Source: Streptomyces sp. BHT-5-2
Lineage (GTDB): Bacteria > Actinomycetota > Actinomycetes > Streptomycetales > Streptomycetaceae
Direction: 5' to 3'
DNA: 64,000 nt
Assembly (NCBI RefSeq): GCF_019774615.1
Contig: NZ_CP081496.1
Span: 3,224,001-3,288,000, forward strand
Positions 62,437 to 64,000 of the stretch are shown here, piece by piece. How positions within the stretch are numbered: the stretch's first letter is position 1; the number at the start of each line of letters is the position of its first letter. The notes beneath the pieces were generated by a model, which searched no databases, was not told where the DNA came from, and saw nothing but the letters and a program-made list of their open reading frames with translations. The position numbers were made by a program, and so were the translations under genes.

Positions 62437-63327
62437 ATGTCAGAGGGGATCCCGTTGATGGAGTCTGCAGCGCGGCGCAAGGAACTGGCGACGTTCGTCC
62501 GCTCCCGACGGGAGCGTGTCTCGCCGGCCACTGTGGGGCTGCCCCAAGGGCCGCGGCGCCGGACGCCGGGTCTGCGGCGCGAAGAGGTCGCGCAGCTGTC
62601 GGGGGTGAGCGTCACCTGGTACACCTGGCTGGAGCAGGGACGGCCCATCACCATGAGCCGCCAAGTGGTCCGGTCTATCGGCCAAGCGCTCCGTATGGAT
62701 CCCGACGAGCTGCGTCTTCTGTTTACGCTGGCCGACATCCCGATCCCGGCTGAGCCGGTGTCAACCTCCACCCCCTTGCTGCAGAAGCTCGTCGACGGGC
62801 TCACCCCGTATCCGGCCTACGCTCTGAGCCCGTGCTGGGACCTGTTGTGCTGGAACCGGGCCGAAGCCGGGCTGATCGGCGATCCCCTGCGTCTGCCTGC
62901 TGCCAAACGCAACATCCTCTGGCTGGTCTTCACCAGCCCGGCCATGCATTCCCTGCTGCCGGACTGGCAACGGGAGGCCCAGCAGTTGCTGGCACAGTAC
63001 CGGGCAGCCGCCGCACAGTATGCGGGCGATGCACGCTTCGAGCAGCTGACGGAAGCGCTACATGCAGCCAGCCCGCTGTTCCGGGCCTGGTGGCAGCAGC
63101 ACGACATCGCCGCCTTCCAGCCGGCCCGCAAACACTTCAACCATCCGGTACTGGGCGCATTGAGCGTCGACTACATGAAGCTCGCCCCAATGGAGCAGCA
63201 GTCGCATGCCCGGGTAGTGGTCTACCTCCCCGCCGACGATGCAACCAGCGCCAAGCTTCCCCGACTGGCCGACAACGTAGCGGGCGTCGCCGAGACAGGC
63301 ATGGCCGGCTCGGCGACGCCCGGGTAG
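62437..63327 (+). CDS. XRE regulator with MmyB-type ligand domain
   Basis: 296 residues from ATG 62437 (GGGGG upstream). The HTH part reads GPRRRTPGLRREEVAQLSGV, SVTWYTWLEQGRPITMSRQV and RSIGQALRMDPDELRLLFTL. The C-terminal ligand-binding part (YPAYALSPCWDLLCWNRAEA, AAKRNILWLVFTSPAMHSLL, HPVLGALSVDYMKLAPMEQQ) is the MmyB-like LBD that binds fatty-acid-like molecules in relatives. Likely represses the divergent efflux gene until a ligand is present. Intact. Confidence 0.88.
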   Translation: MSEGIPLMESAARRKELATFVRSRRERVSPATVGLPQGPRRRTPGLRREEVAQLSGVSVTWYTWLEQGRPITMSRQVVRSIGQALRMDPDELRLLFTLADIPIPAEPVSTSTPLLQKLVDGLTPYPAYALSPCWDLLCWNRAEAGLIGDPLRLPAAKRNILWLVFTSPAMHSLLPDWQREAQQLLAQYRAAAAQYAGDARFEQLTEALHAASPLFRAWWQQHDIAAFQPARKHFNHPVLGALSVDYMKLAPMEQQSHARVVVYLPADDATSAKLPRLADNVAGVAETGMAGSATPG

Positions 63328-63767
63328 AGCACGCCTGGCGCCACCGTCCCTTTCGAGCACAACGTGAGCGGAACGCCAGCGATGAAGACCTCTCCGTCAT
63401 GACAACTCTCCCCTCCCATCAGCGAAGACCACATCCCCAGCTCCGAGCCCGGAAGCCGCTGCTGCGATCCCGGCGCACTGGGCGCTCCAGGGGACGCCGC
63501 ATGCCCCGCGTGGTCCGCTCCATCCCCCGGATCGGACACCCCACCAGGCAACCACACATAGCGCGCGGCATGTAACAGGGCGTAGTTCACCTCGGCCTTA
63601 TGAAGGAGAGGTCCGCCCGCCGTACCCGACGCCGTACGAAGCCGGACAGGGCACGAGACGTAACCGAGCGCTGTCCGGGCGGTAGGACTGGCCCGTAGTT
63701 CTTCGCGGGTCCGCGGCGCCCGTCACCCCAGCCGTCGAGGAAGTCGGCCAGATCTCGGCGCCGTTCA
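63328..63767. other. Intergenic, no supported gene
   Basis: About 440 bases downstream of the XRE regulator. Frames on either strand lack coding bias and ribosome sites. It leads into the repeat array that begins at 63768. Confidence 0.45.
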
Positions 63768-63869
63768 GGCTTACCCGGCGGCAGAGAGGCTTACCCGCAG
63801 TTCAGAGGCTTGGGTAAGCAGTTGGGTAACCGGTTACCCAACTCGCGAGGACCAGCGGATACCCGCAAG
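63768..63869 (+). repeat. GGNTACCC repeat array with a 24-bp palindrome, candidate operator
   Basis: Direct copies at 63768 (GGCTTACCCGGCGG), 63788 (GGCTTACCCGCAG), 63832 (GGTTACCCAACTCG) and 63857 (GGATACCCGCAAG), plus inverted copies near 63812 and 63821. Bases 63820-63843 form a perfect palindrome with half-site AGTTGGGTAACC. The motif is the same as in the array at 27.6 kb before the conjugation operon. Confidence 0.7.
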
Positions 63870-63979
63870 TGATCGCAGATTCCCGTCACACCGAACGCGG
63901 GATGGATTCCGAGTCATGGCGCCGGAGACAGGCACAACCTCCCACCAATGGCGGAGCCGGGGTCATCCGAAGGAGCAAC

Positions 63980-64000
63980 GTGGCGCCGTTCCCACTGCGC
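63980..64000 (+). CDS. Start of a gene cut by the window edge
   Basis: GTG 63980 follows AGGAG by four bases and opens VAPFPLR. Only seven codons are visible. Its place about 110 bases after the repeat array copies the arrangement of the sigma-like gene at 27.7 kb. Confidence 0.35.

Overview
The base composition (about 70% G+C, G/C in third codon positions, many GTG and TTG starts) and the gene families (DUF5959, DUF6461, ALF-repeat proteins, WYL regulators, actinobacterial T4SS) point to a Streptomyces chromosome arm or large plasmid. The window is accessory DNA. Most of it is mobile elements, remnants of mobile elements, conjugation genes and secreted antibacterial toxins. No housekeeping operon, rRNA or tRNA was seen.

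Layout. 0-4.4 kb: the start of a secreted ribosome-inactivating-protein-like gene, then decayed pieces of integrative elements (regulator, recombinase tail, primase tail). 4.4-9.5 kb: an acetyltransferase and a three-gene recombinase module (intact tyrosine recombinase, small XRE protein, and a large zinc-ribbon pseudo-recombinase broken by two stops and a frameshift). 9.6-15.3 kb: a MerR/DHA2-efflux pair, Tn554-like recombinase remnants, a membrane protein, an alpha/beta hydrolase with an Asp nucleophile and a DUF5959 protein, closed by an IS5-family element. 16.6-23.2 kb: a toxin island with a 1,100-residue ALF-repeat secreted protein, a secreted NucA/NucB-type nuclease, a DUF6461 protein and a membrane protein. 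23.5-26.9 kb: an IS1182 element with 27-bp inverted repeats, an FHA protein and a regulator remnant.

27.2-37.1 kb: repeat arrays, then a tightly overlapping operon encoding an actinobacterial conjugative type IV secretion apparatus (sigma-like regulator, TcpC/VirB8, pilin-like, TcpE, VirB4, VirB6-like, SLT/NlpC hydrolase). No relaxase or coupling protein is present. Two bases after its last stop codon sits a complete Tn7-like transposon (37,114-42,347) with only tnsA, tnsB, tnsC and tniQ, matching TGTAGGTTCTC ends and a perfect AGACT duplication.

42.4-52.5 kb: small minus-strand genes (truncated methyltransferase, SMI1/KNR4-like protein), an IS701 fragment, an IS5-family copy, then an immunity-toxin pair. 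The toxin is an ALF-repeat protein with a pretoxin HINT domain, and its 5' end is cut off by nested IS insertions. A VapC-type toxin follows a truncated antitoxin. 52.5-58.2 kb: two group II introns with HNH-bearing reverse transcriptases, the second split by an IS5-type unit that also carries a 219-residue gene. 58.2-64 kb: IS481 and crystallin-J1 fragments, a VOC/WYL divergent pair, a DHA2 efflux pump divergent from an XRE regulator, and a second array of GGNTACCC repeats with a perfect 24-bp palindrome before a gene that begins at the right edge.

Several otherwise intact genes carry one-base frameshifts that would be repaired by one extra G or C in a short G/C run. Some may be assembly errors rather than real mutations.
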